Source of the DNA: Paragorgia papillata | Taxonomy: Eukaryota > Cnidaria > Anthozoa > Scleralcyonacea > Coralliidae | Direction: 5' to 3' | Length of the DNA stretch: 64,000 bases | Assembly (NCBI GenBank): GCA_035771165.1 | Contig: JAWNZC010000472.1 | Location: 990,001-1,054,000, forward strand | Shown here: positions 49,949-62,900 of the stretch, in pieces | Position numbering within the stretch: position 1 is the first letter of the stretch | Layout of the letters: every line of letters begins with the position of its first letter | The notes under the pieces: model-generated | Database searches by the model: none | Seen by the model: the letters and a program-made list of their open reading frames with translations, nothing else | Told to the model about the DNA's origin: nothing | Program-made: the position numbers and the translations under genes

Positions 49949-50192
49949 TTGACGGTACTACCGAAAAAGATGGCGGCCGTACATTTAACCACAATGCTTT
50001 GCGACATCAAATAACAACTAAACATTGTTTATCATGCTAAGATGGATTAAGTAAGCAAGAACTTCATTCCTACCAAAGTTGGTCGTTTTAAAACCATATC
50101 TTCCAATAATTCTGCAAGAAACAATATTTACTGCACGCAAAGCATTGTGGTTAAATGTACAAGTCACCATCTTTTTCGGTACGGTCAAATGA
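49949..50192. repeat. TIR element, partner of 9335-9592
   Basis: TACCGAAAAAGATGGCGGCC ... GTCACCATCTTTTTCGGTA; internal GTACATTTAACCACAATGCT in both arms. Confidence 0.85.
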
Positions 50193-50354
50193 CGTCACAG
50201 TGTGAAAATTACGTATTCTATACTTATTAAAAGGGTCTATATACTGCTTTGTGCAAGTCAATCTCGTTCCCAGAGCCCACGTTCCCCACCCGGGAAACGA
50301 GAGACTCTGGGATAATCCGTTTCAAATCGTTACGTTATTGGCTGAATAGTGAGC

Positions 50355-50564
50355 ATGAGTTGGTCTGAAGTGACCGGAAGTAGAATTAATAAAACCAAAA
50401 TAACAAAGACGTCGGACGACAAGACTCCAGTGAAGACGTTGCCGCGATCGATATCTTCGCCACATGTGTGTAGATGCTGTTATTCGAGCTTCGCCAGCAA
50501 CCCCATTGACATGTTTGGGGAAAAGTCAAATAAGGAGAACATACTATCCAGATTCCGCTCGGAT
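50355..50564 (+). pseudogene. 5' fragment of a possible ZAD-like zinc-finger gene, cut by a TIR element
   Basis: ATG opens a frame with a Lys/Thr-rich leader (TKITKTSDDKTPVKTLP) and then HVCRCCYSSFASNPIDMFGE, followed by a basic helix-like stretch. The C-x2-C start with a following aromatic and FG resembles the first half of ZAD-type treble-clef fingers. Shortly after, the sequence merges into the TIR repeat family of 28868-29283, and no second C-x2-C half follows. So it is either truncated or an intron starts there. Low certainty. Confidence 0.3.
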
Positions 50565-50584
50565 ATTTACGCATGCGTACCTCA

Positions 50585-50850
50585 ATCGGAATAACAAGAA
50601 TCCTGTCTCCAATCTGATTCATCTAAACACGGTTTGACTTGAAAATGACTTGATACGCATGAGTGAAGTTAGTGCGTGTCGTGCTAAATGGCAGACATTG
50701 AGGGAACCACAGAAAATAGTGTTTCAAAACCGAAAACAATTAAGTTCCAACAGATCAGATTCTCCATGTAAACATGTGCCCGGATTGACTTCACTCGCGT
50801 TTTTCGATCCCATTGGACTGTCAATCCGCTTCATGTAAACATGGCCGTAG
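50585..50850. repeat. TIR element, shortened inverted copy of 28868-29283
   Basis: CAATCTGATTCATCTAAACA and CGGATTGACTTCACTC are reverse complements of the other copy; ends CCGCTTCATGTAAACATGGC. Confidence 0.85.
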
Positions 50851-51345
50851 TGACGAGCCGTAGTGACGAGCAGTAGTATCAGGATGTTGTTGCCAAGTAG
50901 TATAGCCGCTGCGTTGTGGACATTAAAAACGTGTTCTGATCAATAGGAGACGATCACGTCATTGTTGATTTAAGAGAAATGTTTGCGTTAAGCTCTTAAT
51001 TACCCACACGAAGAATATTTAGCATTATTTGATAAGAAAAAAAAAATATTAGAATGTCAAGGTCTTTAGAAAATACGATAAGATAAAAGAAGTGTTTGAA
51101 AAGTGTTGTATATACGTTCACTTTTATCTTGTTTACAAACTTTTTTTGCGTAATAACACGTTGTTTGTGTGTGACTAAGGTGCTGATTAGTGATTACATG
51201 AGCCGGGCTATAGCTCGGCTAACCGGGGCTGACTCGTACCACGAAATACTTTTCTCGGCCGCAAAAGGAGATTTGAATTAAAGTTTAGACTTGTTTACAT
51301 CTAAACTAGACCAATTCTTCTTTGTAAATTTAGTTTATGCGAGTT

Positions 51346-51446
51346 TTAACTCTTTCCTGTCCGAATTGGTCTTTAGTATTTTATTCTGGCTAAGGCCAGA
51401 CGATTTTATTCACCTCTGGAGAAGCCCTCGGACGGGAATGAGTTAA
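51346..51446. repeat. Family A element, second subtype, full copy
   Basis: TTAACTCTTTCCTGTCCGAA ... CGGACGGGAATGAGTTAA, 101 bp. Confidence 0.88.
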
Positions 51447-51867
51447 TGTATATATAGAGGATAACACGCTGGGAACTGGGAAGTGAGTATTGTATCATTG
51501 CAGACCAAACACGTCATATTACACCAACGTAGAGGGATAGACATGCATCTATTTACCACTGACTTGACAATAACGTTTGCCGTTTTAGCAAAATTGCCTC
51601 CACAAAGCGGCAATATTTTGATATTTCTGAATATGTATTGCGATATGTATCTTACAAATAATATTGTTATTAAACTTGAAATTACATATACACCAACGCA
51701 GGCATGACGCCTTCGTTTCCGTTTTCATTTTTATTGAGCAGCTCGTTGTTATATGCTTCACTGGACCTTGTTCACACGTATTCGTTTTCGTTTGAAAACA
51801 CAACTGCTTTTTCCCGTTTTAAAAAAAAAATCCGCGTCCATACGAGAACAGGAAAAGGGTGTTTTCT

Positions 51868-52022
51868 CCAACGTTTCTCTCTGACGAACGGCCTTCGCTC
51901 GAAACGTTGGAAACTACGTTCAATATTTTCGGGAATTTCGGCAGTACTCAAACCTTACTCTATTTCGATTTGTATTCAGTCAACACTGCCTACGCAGCAC
52001 ACTACTTTTATTTCACTGTTTG
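51868..52022. mobile_element. Retroelement end with one hammerhead-like core
   Basis: ACGTTTCTCTCTGACGAACG...CTCGAAACGTTGG, then TTTCGGCAGTACTCAAACCT and the shared tail CACTGCCTACGCAGCACACT. Confidence 0.6.
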
Positions 52023-52954
52023 GCGTTTTTGATGACCGTGTTCGTGCAAATGTGTTGATCAGTACTCCGGCGCCCACGTGACGTATGCAGGTTGCTATAA
52101 CGACCACAGAAAGACGTCACTATATAACTATTGAATAGTTGTAAACTATTAATACACAGCTTGGGGACACTGTCACTGAAGCTGTCACTTTTACAGCGTC
52201 ACACGACAAAGAAACACAAACATTTGCCAACAAATATTTGATAAGACCCTGGGTACGAGGTTGATATTTGACAGCTATAGTATTAATATTATCACAAGCA
52301 ATAGAAACGTGAAAAGAATCCCATTCAAATGTAAATCTGTAAAATTGTGGAACATTTCCAAGGATCCTAATCGAGTTGCTAGGGTAAAAATTGGACAATG
52401 GAGGATCTGTAGAAAATAAAATGAACTTCCTTATCTGAGATCACTGCTCCTCCAAAAAAAAAAGGAGTTGCCCTTCAAAAGTACTGCCCCCCCCCCCATA
52501 AAAAGGACTGGCTTCCCGCTTTCCGGAAGTTGTATCTCAGGCGCAGGCCCTCTCCTATTTGAAAACTGGAGGGCAGCAGGCCTGAAGCAGGCTAAATACG
52601 AACCTCTGACTAACCCATGACCAGCCTAAAAATATTCTTTGTCTCCAGCCCAGCTGGAGGGTAATCGGCCGCTGTTCAGACATATACATAAATTTTCTCT
52701 GATCCAGTTTATTTTGACTATCCATTGCTCTGTAAAATCTTTTATGCATAATATATATTTATTTATATCAAATTTGTCATCTGCCAAAATTATATGCATA
52801 TATGCTACCTTTCCTCATGTTCGACTGTAAATTTGTTTGAAGCTGTGAAGCAGCCAATCACCAATTTTTACCCGTAGCTCAATACTTTGCCGGCTAGAGA
52901 AATTTATTGAGTGTAAATGTTCTTTGAGCTATTTTACTCAGAAAAATTTTCTGA
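52023..52954. other. No gene recognised
   Basis: Contains a right-end fragment of the 1-kb TIR element (52241-52262) and a poly(C) run at 52489-52497. Open frames are short. Confidence 0.4.
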
Positions 52955-53515
52955 GTTCCCAAGCGGGACTCGAACCCACAACCTTCTGATCGCCATTGTG
53001 AGATGCTCTAACCATTGAGCTACTGGGACTCAGATGATTTGAACGTAGATTGAATATGAGTACAACCCACAACCTTCTGTCAGTTCTGATCGCCGGTGAG
53101 ACGCTCTAACCATTGAACTACTGAGACTCAGATGATTTGAACGTGGGTTGAATATAAATATGAGTACAACCCACAATTACCTTCTGTCAGTTCTGATCGC
53201 CGGTGAGACGCTTTAACCATTGAACTACTGAGACTCAGATGATTTGAACGTGGGTTGAATATAAATATGAGTACAACCCACAATTACCTTCTGTCAGTTC
53301 TGATCGCCGGTGAGACGCTCTAACCATTGAACTACTGAGACTCAGATGATTTGAACGTAGGTTGAATATAAATATGAGTACAACCCACAACCTTCTGATC
53401 GCCAGTGAGACGCTCTAACCATTGAACTACTGAGACTCAGATGATTTGAACGTAGATTGAATATGTGTGCAACCCACAACCTTCTGATCGCCAGTGAGAT
53501 TAGTTACTCTTTGAA
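52955..53515 (-). repeat. Tandem array of tRNA-like units (about 6)
   Basis: On the minus strand the first unit (52959-53033) reads CCCAGTAGCTCAATGGTTAG as D arm, GATCAGAAGG, and GTGGGTTCGAGTCCCGC as a perfect T arm, with a partly paired acceptor stem. Later units of about 95-115 bp keep the D-arm and anticodon-arm part but have lost the T arm and carry ATTCAACCCACGTTCAAATC-type spacer. None looks like a normal functional tRNA. Confidence 0.7.
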
Positions 53516-53641
53516 GTCAGTTTTAGCTTATATTTCATGTACGTCTTCAGATCGCAGTGGGACAACATTATAGGAAATGTGTCGTCACTAAATCCATAAT
53601 CTTCAGTATAATCTGACTCGTGTCTTCGTATATCTTTGTCC

Positions 53642-53744
53642 GTAACTCTTTCCTGTCCGAATTCGTCTTTAGTATTTTATTCTGGCTAACGCCAGACGAT
53701 TTTATTCACCTCTGGGGTAAGCCCTCGGACAGGAATGAGTTATA
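53642..53744. repeat. Family A element, second subtype
   Basis: AACTCTTTCCTGTCCGAATT ... TCGGACAGGAATGAGTTA; core TCTGGCTAACGCCAGA perfect hairpin. Confidence 0.85.
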
Positions 53745-53879
53745 AGCACGCGTCTCGACAAGTGTTATGGCCAATATCGCCGGCCGTTCTTCTGAGCGCG
53801 TTTTAATGACTTTTCTAATGACAAGAACTTGATTTGTTTGCTAGGTACAGGCTGTAAGTCATTGTATATAATATTATAT

Positions 53880-53965
53880 ATAAACAGTGAAATAAAAGTA
53901 GTGTGTTGCGTAGGCAGTGTTGAAATACAAATCGAAATATAGTTATAAGGTTTGAGTACCTTTCG
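53880..53965 (-). repeat. Retroelement tail, inverted
   Basis: AGTGAAATAAAAGTAGTGTG + TTGCGTAGGCAGTGTTGAA is the reverse complement of the tail at 23300, 38870 and 51995. Confidence 0.7.
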
Positions 53966-53999
53966 AAATATTTCAAAAGTAGAAAATTGTTTTCTTCTT

Positions 54000-54111
54000 A
54001 GCCTTTTGACTCCGGTAAGCAGGCATGCAGACGCACCTTCAGTATTTTACTCTGGCTAACACCAAACGATTGTACTCGTCAACGGAAGACCCCTGCTAGT
54101 CAACGGGTTAA
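54000..54111. repeat. Family A element, third subtype
   Basis: GCATGCAGACGCACCTTCAG then TACTCTGGCTAACACC core and CAACGGGTTAA end. Sister copy at 58741-58875 has the core duplicated. Confidence 0.8.
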
Positions 54112-54435
54112 CTGTATAACGAAAACCGGCACAAAACCGCACATCAGTGTAGCTTGGAACAATCTGAATGAATTTCATCAATTACTTATATACATGCGAT
54201 TGTCGGTGACAACCGCATGTGGGACAGCATCGGTGAAGTACATTCAGATAGCGTGAAGTGCACATGGGCCCAGAGTGCTCAAACTTCCACAAGGGTAGTG
54301 AGCGTTGCATTATCGCTAATAGGTACCCATATATATATATATATATATTCAGATTGTTCCAAGCTACACTGATGAGATTGTTCCATTCAGATTGTTCCAA
54401 GCTACACTGACGAGCTGTTGTACAGCGAAACACCG

Positions 54436-54448
54436 TGTCTGTAGATTG

Positions 54449-54485
<37 letters not shown>

Positions 54486-54695
54486 TGAGTTTTGGTTCAC
54501 GAATTGTTAGAGAGTGCTCAATACCATATATAGATAGAGCAAAATACAAAGTATGAAGTATAGTTTTACCTTAAAGTCTTCGCTACCAGAGGTTTCACCC
54601 TAAACGGGATCATCAGTCGCCTGATTATCCCGTTTAGGGTGAAACCTCTGGTAGCGAAGACTTTAAGGTAAAACTATACTTCATACTTTGTATAT
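54436..54695. mobile_element. (TA)n plus inverted repeat with hammerhead-like core
   Basis: Arms at about 54548-54611 and 54626-54690 pair (CTTTAAGGTAAAACTATACT and complement). On the minus strand ACTGATGATCCCGTTTAGGG is followed by TGAAAC. A reduced copy without the core is at 56950-57062, also after a TA repeat. Confidence 0.6.
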
Positions 54696-54961
54696 ATATA
54701 CATGTATATATATACGAAGTTATATCTCTGTTCATGTATATATATATGCTGTTCAATGTATATTTTCTTTGAGTACTGTGGGCGTGGTGGTTCGCTATTA
54801 AAATTATCAGATAAAACATCCTCCACTTGTCTGAGTATACAGCGCGTTGTTTAATTAATGCACGTCAGCTCGATTTCCAACTCGCCTTTTCAAGGACGAT
54901 AATTTCTTATTTGCATTTGTTTATCAGCCCAGCTGCTGTTCCCACTCTCATCTCCGAGCTT

Positions 54962-56897
54962 ATGGCTACCAAGCTGGTTCGTGCTATCGCGTTTCTCCTC
55001 TTTTTTCAAGGTAAGAGAAATTATCTAGTGTATATTTTGTTAAGAAAAATAACAGTCACGCCGGGCTTTATATTTAAGCAGTTGGTTGGTTATGTAACGT
55101 ATTATATATATATATATATATATATACCGATACCACAGGGGTCGACAACATCGCTACATTTTTGTTGGCGCATTCAAGATTTACGACAGTATTCAAAAAA
55201 TTACCCTTGGCCTTTATAACAAAACTTTTGTGGTCTAAACGATTAAAGTATAAGTACAAGATAAAAGCGAAGAATGGTTATATACGCTAAATATATATAT
55301 ATATATGTTGTTGTCTACAGCATGTGTTCTACATGAACGGATGAATTTTGTTCTCAATTATAGAATGTAAATGTTCAATTCATTTCAGTGTCTTTGTTAA
55401 CTTCATCAAGTCATTTATATTTATGCTATAGCTTCACAGTCCAAGTTTTTCGACTGTGTTTTAAATGTATGTCTTGTATGTTTTGGCGACTTTAACATCT
55501 AAATCAATTAGTTGTGTTCTTTTGCAAGCCCACTTTATCGTTGTTATATCGTCAGACCTGCATGCAAGCCGTTGATAAAAGTGTCTTGTTGAAATTTATA
55601 TAATGGGGAGCGATCATGGTAGTAACAGGCGGTTATTTTAATCCAATTCGGAGTGATCTTCATTTACAGAAAATCTTGTTTTGCTCGCCGAAACAGCTTA
55701 TATAGAGGTTTTGACAGCTCAAAATTGGTGATTGTGTACATTTTAGCTTTCGTTGCCAAGTGTGATATATATTAGTATATTATACACACATACTATACAA
55801 TATACATATATATATATACATATATATATACAGACTACACTGTATACAAAACTAGTGGCTACAAACAAACGTATATTTACTAAAGCTGTTTCGATGACAC
55901 ATAGACCCAAACTCTAAGTGCATTATTCTCGATTTACAGTCAAACGAAATGGAAATACCTTCCCACTTCTTCTTCTGTAGTTTGTTGTGTATTACTGTAT
56001 TTCTGTAGCTGCTACAGAAACGTGAGAAAAATCTAACGATAAAAGTCGCTTATTCTTGATTTATATTTGTTTGTTGGTATCGATTTGGGAGAAACATTCG
56101 TTATATTATGATTAAATTCCATGAAAGCTAAATCATACTGTTTATTCACATTTTTCGACAAAAACTTTCCCTCACGCTTAAGCAGCGACTACAGAAATAC
56201 AGTAATACACAACAAACTACAGAAGAAGAAGTGGGAAGGTATTTCCATTTTGACTGTACGTAAAAGTAGTTTCTTTTGAATTACTAAACAGTGAAGAATA
56301 ATTATTAAGCAGCTAGAAATATAATTTGGGGAGGGCAGCCGCGGAGCCGGAGGGACTCGCTGTAAAAATAAGGCCAATATATATTGGATAATTAAAATAA
56401 ATTTGGCGGGTTGTGTAATCAGTAATGACATTGGTGAGAATTCTATCGTATTTGCGAATATTGATCATGAGAGAAAAAAGCTGCCTTGGTTTGTCCTGGT
56501 TTAGTTTGACAGTTGCACTTTTCGACGATAATTCTGCGCTATGCTGCTATACTATATAGGCTAGGCTAGGCTAGGCTAGGATATATATATTTATAAAATA
56601 GGTTGCGTCTACGCACGCTGTGATTGGTCAATTACCGTGTTTATATCAGGCTATGTAAACACGGTTGTGATGTCACGGCACATTTTTTAGCCTTATTTCA
56701 TAAAAGAAGTAGAAAATGGATGCCCTGTGTTTATATAACCTGATGTATAACACTCGAGTGATGGTTGGGAGAATTCGAAAGTACTTATGTGAACCCGAAC
56801 CGTAGGCGAGGGTTTACATAAGTACTTTCGAATTCTCCCAACTCACTCTCGTGTTTGCATCAGGCTATATAAACACGGGCGGCCATTTTCTATTTCT

Positions 56898-56951
<54 letters not shown>

Positions 56952-59900
56952 TGAGTTATGGTTCACGAAATGTTAGAGAGTGCTCAATACCATATATAGA
57001 TAGAGCAAAATATAAAGTATAAAGTATAGTTTTACCTTAAAGTCTTCGCGAAGACTTTATACTTTATATATATATATATATATATATGGGGGTGGGTGGC
57101 TGAGGGGCTTTAGCCCCCCGTGACCCCCCTCCAGAAATTTTGCAGCAACTGACTCATCAATCACCATTCACAAATTATAGGTTACTCGTTAGGCTAAAGT
57201 AACTGTTACAGCCTCATTCCTGTCAGCTAAAAGCACCCATATACAGTGATAAGTCAACCCAGTAAACACAACATCGAAAAATTGTTGAAATGTGTTGTAT
57301 TTTAACTAGTTTTTATGACATTTCATGACCTTCAGTGTTCTTAAAAATCACCCCTCAGAATGCAGGAAATGGCATTTCCAAGACTCTAAATTTCAAAAAT
57401 ATCTGGGTGGCATGCCCCCGGATCCCCCTAGAAGAGTCCCTTTTGGTAAACGCTCCCCCCCCCCCACGGGGAAATTCTTAAAAAGGTCCTGTTCAGCACT
57501 TCAGCCCCCCTGGACAAAAACAAAACTCTATACGCCTATGTATACATATATATATATATATATTAACAAAAACCAAACAACAATCTATTTTTAACGCAAA
57601 ATATAATTCATTGTAGTTTCATCTATTTCTATAGTATTATTTATGTTTATAGTTTACCAGCTTGTTTGTGATTTGTTTGTCCAATGACGTTGGGACAAAG
57701 TCGAAAAGTTTTATATTGATTCAGAATGCATGTATGAGGATATGAAAAGCTGGGGAGAAGATGATTTTCAGACTATTTTTCTCAAATATCTGATCATGCA
57801 GTTTATCGGCTCTATAAATTATGACCTCGTTTTAAAGTAAAAATTATTTTGAATTTCACACATGAAAACGAGTTCATAAGGGCTAATTTATATGTATATA
57901 AAAGAATTTTAATTCGGCGGCCATTTTTGAATAAGGTCTATATAAGAAAGATAATCAGGTGACCAAAAATTACGGCCAATCAGATAAAAATAACAATAAA
58001 TTAATGAGATGCGAAAAAATTAGCCAATCAGAGCAAAATAACAACAACAAATCAATATCATTATTGCGAAATACATTTGCTATTCCCACCGTCGATGAGC
58101 CAAAAAAGGGAGGATATACGGTATATCTGAAAATATATGCATAATAAGACATTTACATATTTTATGATAATACGTGTACTTTACTTAGCAGTAAAAATAT
58201 CTGCTAAACGTAATTTATTCAGGACTATCTGAGTTCACGGTAAGTTTTTTAAATCTTACACCGAAACATTTATACACCAAAAAATATCGATCGATACCAA
58301 TTGAACGAGTCGGTTTTATACAGTTTAATCTGCGCAGAGGCACGTCGCGTAGAGACATTCATTGAATTGCCCAAAGAAAAAACTATTGAATTTTCTAAAA
58401 AGAGCACAAAATTGATAGTGCCGGTATACATATATAATTGTGGAGCAATCAATTATCTATATATTTCTTAAAAGCGGCGATTTTGCGTTAAATTTCGTTA
58501 AAAGGGGAACACGATATTGCACTCTAGCATCTGATAATTCTTTATTGGTGCATGCGGGTGCTGAATAAAGATGAAAGAAAATGCTAGACTAAACTATATG
58601 ACTAAAATGTATTCATTCATTTTGTTTTGGAAGAACAATTATATTGTTATTTAGCTTATTTGATCTACTCCAGTTTAGATGCAAACTTCACGATCTTTGC
58701 TAAAGGGCAAATTTTATACCTCATTGGTAAATGACGTTACCCATTTGACTCCTAAGCACGCATGCAGACGCACCTTCAGTATTTTACTGTGGCTAACGGC
58801 AGACGATTTTACTCTGGCTAACGGCAGACGATTTTACTCGTCAAGGGAAGACCCCTGGTAGTCAAGAGGGTTAAACCTCATTTGCTACCAGCGCTTTGAA
58901 ACTAGAGTCTACAATCGGAGATTCTCGTCAAATCTTTTGATAACATTTTCAAACTATTTTAAGACCTGCAGTCACGATTAGAAGTCTATGTGATAAAGAT
59001 AAAAAAGAAAGAGGACTTGTTTTGGCTAGTCACGTCTCAGTACGACTTACTGCAATAATTATAAATTGCCTTAGTAAATGTTTAATGATGCTAGAGAACC
59101 TTTTTCAAAACGTCTTTAGTTTTAAAAATAATCTTATGAGAAAATATAAATGTTATCTGGAAAATGTTTATGATCCAGATAATCCCTTAACGTGTATATG
59201 AAATGAAAATGAGGTTTGTCTAATTTGGAAGAACTCTTGAAATGGTAAAGTAACATCTTCTACAGTTTTTCCATAGCTTACTTCGTTCTTAAGATATTAC
59301 TATTTGTTTGCTATGTCAATGCTCACACTGCATACGTCACATTGTATAATGAGTTGTTGTAAAATTAGGAATGTCGTTGAAGTTATCGAACAAAGTCACA
59401 CGAAACTGGGCATGTAGGTGTATTTGGCTCATGACTTTAAACAAACACAGGTTCAAGCGATTTAACAGACAAATATCAATGATATACACGATTTCTCAAC
59501 AACTCATTATACAATGTGACGTATGCAGTGTGATCATTTACATATCAAACAAATCTTAATATCTCAAGAACGAAGTAAGATATGGAAAAACTGTAGAAGA
59601 TGTTACTTCACCATTCCAAGAGTTCTTCCAAATTAGACAAACTTGATTTTCATTTCATTATACGATTTAACGTTTAAGTCTATCTGTGTGAAATGTCATA
59701 CTTGTAGGAACCTTAATCAGGTTACTAGGTAGCAACTTTTAATTCAGATTATGCATTCGCATAAACAATCTCTTTTTTGTATATACATATATATGCATAT
59801 TACTCCTGTAAATGTACGTGTTGAACTTTTTTGTACGGGCTCATCGTAAATGGCACCTGAGGATTTTTCTCCTCTGGAGCTGTGATGATTTCCCAGCCAT

Positions 59901-62900
59901 GTTTTCCTATGGAGTTTACATTTGTTTATGGCGAAGTTTTATAAATAAAAAATAATAATGACCAGATCTTGTTTTTACTGGGCCAGATGTGACCCTCTCA
60001 CCACAGAAAATATACAAGGTTTCCACCCTTCAAAAAACATGAAATTCAAGGACTTTTCCAGGACTTTCAAGGACCTTCTAAAATTAATTCAAAAAAGACA
60101 TATACCAAAAATATGATTGTTTTTTTGTAGGTGTTTACTTGAATATAACCAACAATGCCCAGAGTCGGTTACTCGATCATCTTTTCAAGGATAATTCAGA
60201 AATAAAAGAATTATTACCCGTTAATAATTATAGTGATGCTGTTACAGTAGAGTTTGGAATTACGTTGATCAAGATAAAAGACGTGGTACGTATAATAAAA
60301 TCTTAGTTCTGTTAGCATAACATTGTTCACAGTTGACAGCATAACATTGTTCATGGTTAGTAGCGCAACATTGTTCACAGTTGACAGCATAACATTGTTC
60401 ATGGTTAGTAGCGCAACATTGTTCACAGTTGACAGCACAACATTGTTCATGGTTAGTAGCACAACATTGTTCACAGTTGACAGCACAACATTGTTCACAG
60501 TTGACAATACAACGTTGTTCACAGTTGACAGCACAACATTGTTCACAGTTGACAGCACAACATTGTTCACAGTTGACAGCACAAAATTGTTCACAGTTGA
60601 CAGCACAACATTGTTCACAGTTGACAATACAACATTGTTCACAGTTGGCAACACAACATTATTCACAGTTGACAGCACAACATTGTTCACAGTTGACAGC
60701 ACAACGTTATTCACAGTTGACAGTACAACATTGTTCACAGTTGACAGCACAACATTGTTCACAGTTGACAGCACAACATTGTTCACAGTTGACAGCACAA
60801 CATTATTCACAGTTGAGTACACCATTGTTCACAGTTGACAGCACAACATTGTTCACAGTTGACAGCACAACATTGTTCACAGTTGACAGCACAAAATTGT
60901 TCACAGTTGACAGCACAACATTGTTCACAGTTGACAATACAACATTGTTCACAGTTGACAGCACAACATTGTTCACAGTTGACAACACAACATTGTTCAC
61001 AGTTGGCAACACAACATTATTCACAGTTGACAGCACAACATTGTTCACAGTTGACAGCACAACATTATTCACAGTTGACAGTACAACATTGTTCACAGTT
61101 GACAGCACAACATTGTTCACAGTTGACAGCACAACATTGTTCACAGTTGACAGCACAACATTATTCACAGTTGACAGTACACCATTGTTCACAGTTGACA
61201 GCACAACATGATTGTTTACAGCACAACATTATTCACAGTTGACAGCACAACATGATTATTCACAGTTGGCAGCACAACATTGTTTACATTTCATTGTTAT
61301 ATATATATACTGTATAACCTCAAACAGTGTTTTAGCCAGTATAAACGAGATTTATCATTAAATATTAATAGAATGCAAAAGAACAAACCATTCAAGTTCA
61401 CGTGTGGATAACCCAGGTCAGCGGTAAACGTATGATGAGTATGGTTAAGTATGTCAGTTTTAACAACTTGTACTTAATCTGTTAATGCCTTTCTTATTAT
61501 TTAGAAATGGAAAAATCCATTTTTAACATGGAATGAATCAATGTTTCCAGGAATGTCTTCGATTAATGTAAAGCCTGACAAAATATGGGTGCCAGATATA
61601 ATATTATACAATAAGTAAGGAACGTCTCTATGTTTTTGTCTATGTCAGTCTTCTTCCTCTAATGTATGTCACTTGAACTACTACGCTACCCCTTAGGAAG
61701 CACATGACAGACATGACTATGAATTTGCAACCTTGGGCTTAGGACGCTTAGCTCTCCATTCGAGCTTAAGTATTTCTATGATTTAAGCGTCTCAGTAACC
61801 AGTCATTAGAAAGTTGCAGGTTCGATGCCTGTCTGCATGGGGCTCGGAAATCTTTCCTGAGTAATTGAGCTTGACAAACGTCCGCCGAACGTCTGTTACA
61901 TTACACCAAGCTCGCAAACGTACCACATGCACTACATGTCTACATGTATACGTACAACTTATCATATCACTTTAACTGCATCTCATATGCAAACGCTACC
62001 ACTTATATGCATTTATATATGTATATGACTATGAATTTGTAACCTTAACTCTCCATCCGAGCCTCAGTAGCTCAATGCATGGTTAGATCATCTAACCGGT
62101 AATTAGAAGATTGCAGGTTCGAAGCCTGTCTGGGACTCTGAGTATTTGAGCGGCAAACGTCCACCAAACGTCTCACACCAAATTACACCAAATTTGCATA
62201 TGTATCACATGTACTAAATGTATACGTACAACTTATCATCTCATCTCATCTCAACTACACACGCAAAAACGCACACTCTGTGTCAGACCTGATGCAGAAT
62301 GATGTCAGATCTGTTCAGAAAAATGTAGCGACCCCTGATACAGCCTGTTGCAGTATCAGCTATGATACACCTATGATATCATATCTGTATCATACCTGCA
62401 GCTACAACAGACTGTTCAGAACAGATTCTGTCAAACTGTATCAGCCTGACACGGTCAGTGCTGTATATAACAGACTGAACAGGTATGTTGTCTACGGAGC
62501 TGTCGCAGTCTGTTAGAAATTCCAACTAAATGTTGATACATCAGCGCTGGTACATTCTGTAGCTGTCAGGCTGTATCAAGGGTCGCTACATTTCTCTGAA
62601 CAGATCTGATATCAGAGCTGATCAGACTGTGCGTTTTTAGGTGTGTACATCTGATATGCAAACGCTATCACTTAGCACATATGTCTATGAATTTGCAACC
62701 TTAGCTCTCCAAAGGTTGTGGGTTAATAATGCCCTGAGTATTTGAGCTTTGTAAACGTCTACCAAACGTTACATATTACATACATTAGATCACACCAAGT
62801 TTTGAAATTACAATTCCCGCTCGCTTATTTTAGCGTCGATGAACAGGACCGTACTGGTGGAGGTTCAGAAACATACAAGACCTTGGTGAGGTTATACCAG

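Noticed and set aside
51704..52081. 125-codon plus-strand frame
   Set aside because: Composed of two repeat pieces, including the retroelement end at 51868-52022.
52959..53033. A functional tRNA gene (minus strand)
   Set aside because: T and D arms are good, but the anticodon stem is mispaired and two nucleotides too long, the acceptor stem is incomplete, and the unit is part of a degenerate tandem array.
60214..61242. Repeat protein frames up to 260 codons (FTVDSTTL, QHCSQLTA, VLSTVNNV repeats)
   Set aside because: The same 24-bp minisatellite gives open frames in several frames and both strands, and it lies between receptor exons 2 and 3.
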